A stretch of DNA of 5,014 bases from Chamaesiphon sp. (GTDB taxonomy: Bacteria > Cyanobacteriota > Cyanobacteriia > Cyanobacteriales > Chamaesiphonaceae). The stretch is taken from the NCBI GenBank assembly GCA_026786125.1, contig JAJAYU010000066.1, positions 1-5,014 on the forward strand, given 5' to 3'. The notes under the pieces are model-generated. The model ran no database searches, had not been told where the DNA came from, and saw only the letters and a list, made by a program, of their open reading frames with translations. A program made the position numbers and the translations under genes. Below, one piece after another: positions 4,950 through 5,014 of this stretch. Within the stretch, counting starts at the first letter, position 1; each line of letters begins with the position of its first letter.

Positions 4950-5014
4950 TGATATTAACAGAAATTGTAGGGTGGGCAGATCTGTAGGTTGGGTTGAAGA
5001 ATGTTGGCGGAGCC
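4950..5014. repeat. Start of a dispersed-repeat-like stretch, cut by the window edge
   Basis: TGTAGGGTGGG (4966-4976) and TGTAGGTTGGG (4983-4993) are near-identical (10 of 11). The second continues TTGAAG, a GTAGGTTGGGTTGA pattern that I recall as common in bacterial and cyanobacterial spacer repeats. No gene is seen. An ATG at 5001 opens a frame of only four codons before the window ends and cannot be judged. Confidence 0.4.

Overview
The window is from a cyanobacterial chromosome. The deciding marker is ycf4 (photosystem I assembly). Supporting signs are heavy over-use of CGATCG, the core of the cyanobacterial HIP1 palindrome (at least 15 sites in 5 kb, one a complete GCGATCGC), heptameric tandem repeats in the spacers, and GTTCGCGTAGCG-type small dispersed repeats. 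I cannot name the genus from this sequence. All five genes lie on the + strand.

Layout: 36-419 is rplL (ribosomal protein L7/L12), the likely last gene of a ribosomal protein operon that begins upstream of the window, closed by a stable hairpin and a classical intrinsic terminator (442-499). A 356-base spacer with no convincing gene leads to ycf4 (856-1416). A repeat-filled spacer (1417-1680) follows. Its heptamer arrays form an inverted repeat, and one arm appears split by a 93-base block of small dispersed repeats. Then come a von Willebrand factor A (MIDAS) protein (1693-2931) and, 112 bases on, a sensor-histidine-kinase-like protein (3044-4501) with an intact phospho-acceptor His box but a strongly eroded ATP-binding domain. 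A second heptamer inverted repeat (4499-4647) separates it from a small YciI-family protein (4648-4917). A third heptamer array begins at the YciI stop codon, and the start of another dispersed-repeat-like stretch runs off the right edge.

Relations between the genes: rplL is transcriptionally insulated from the rest. ycf4 probably has its own promoter. The vWA and kinase genes have no visible terminator between them and could be co-transcribed, but no functional link is proven. YciI sits alone between repeat arrays. The gene content is ordinary for a cyanobacterium. The less ordinary material is the spacer architecture, where repeat arrays are welded to stop and start codons, and the degenerate histidine kinase. 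I see no CRISPR array, tRNA, rRNA, phage or toxin-antitoxin module.
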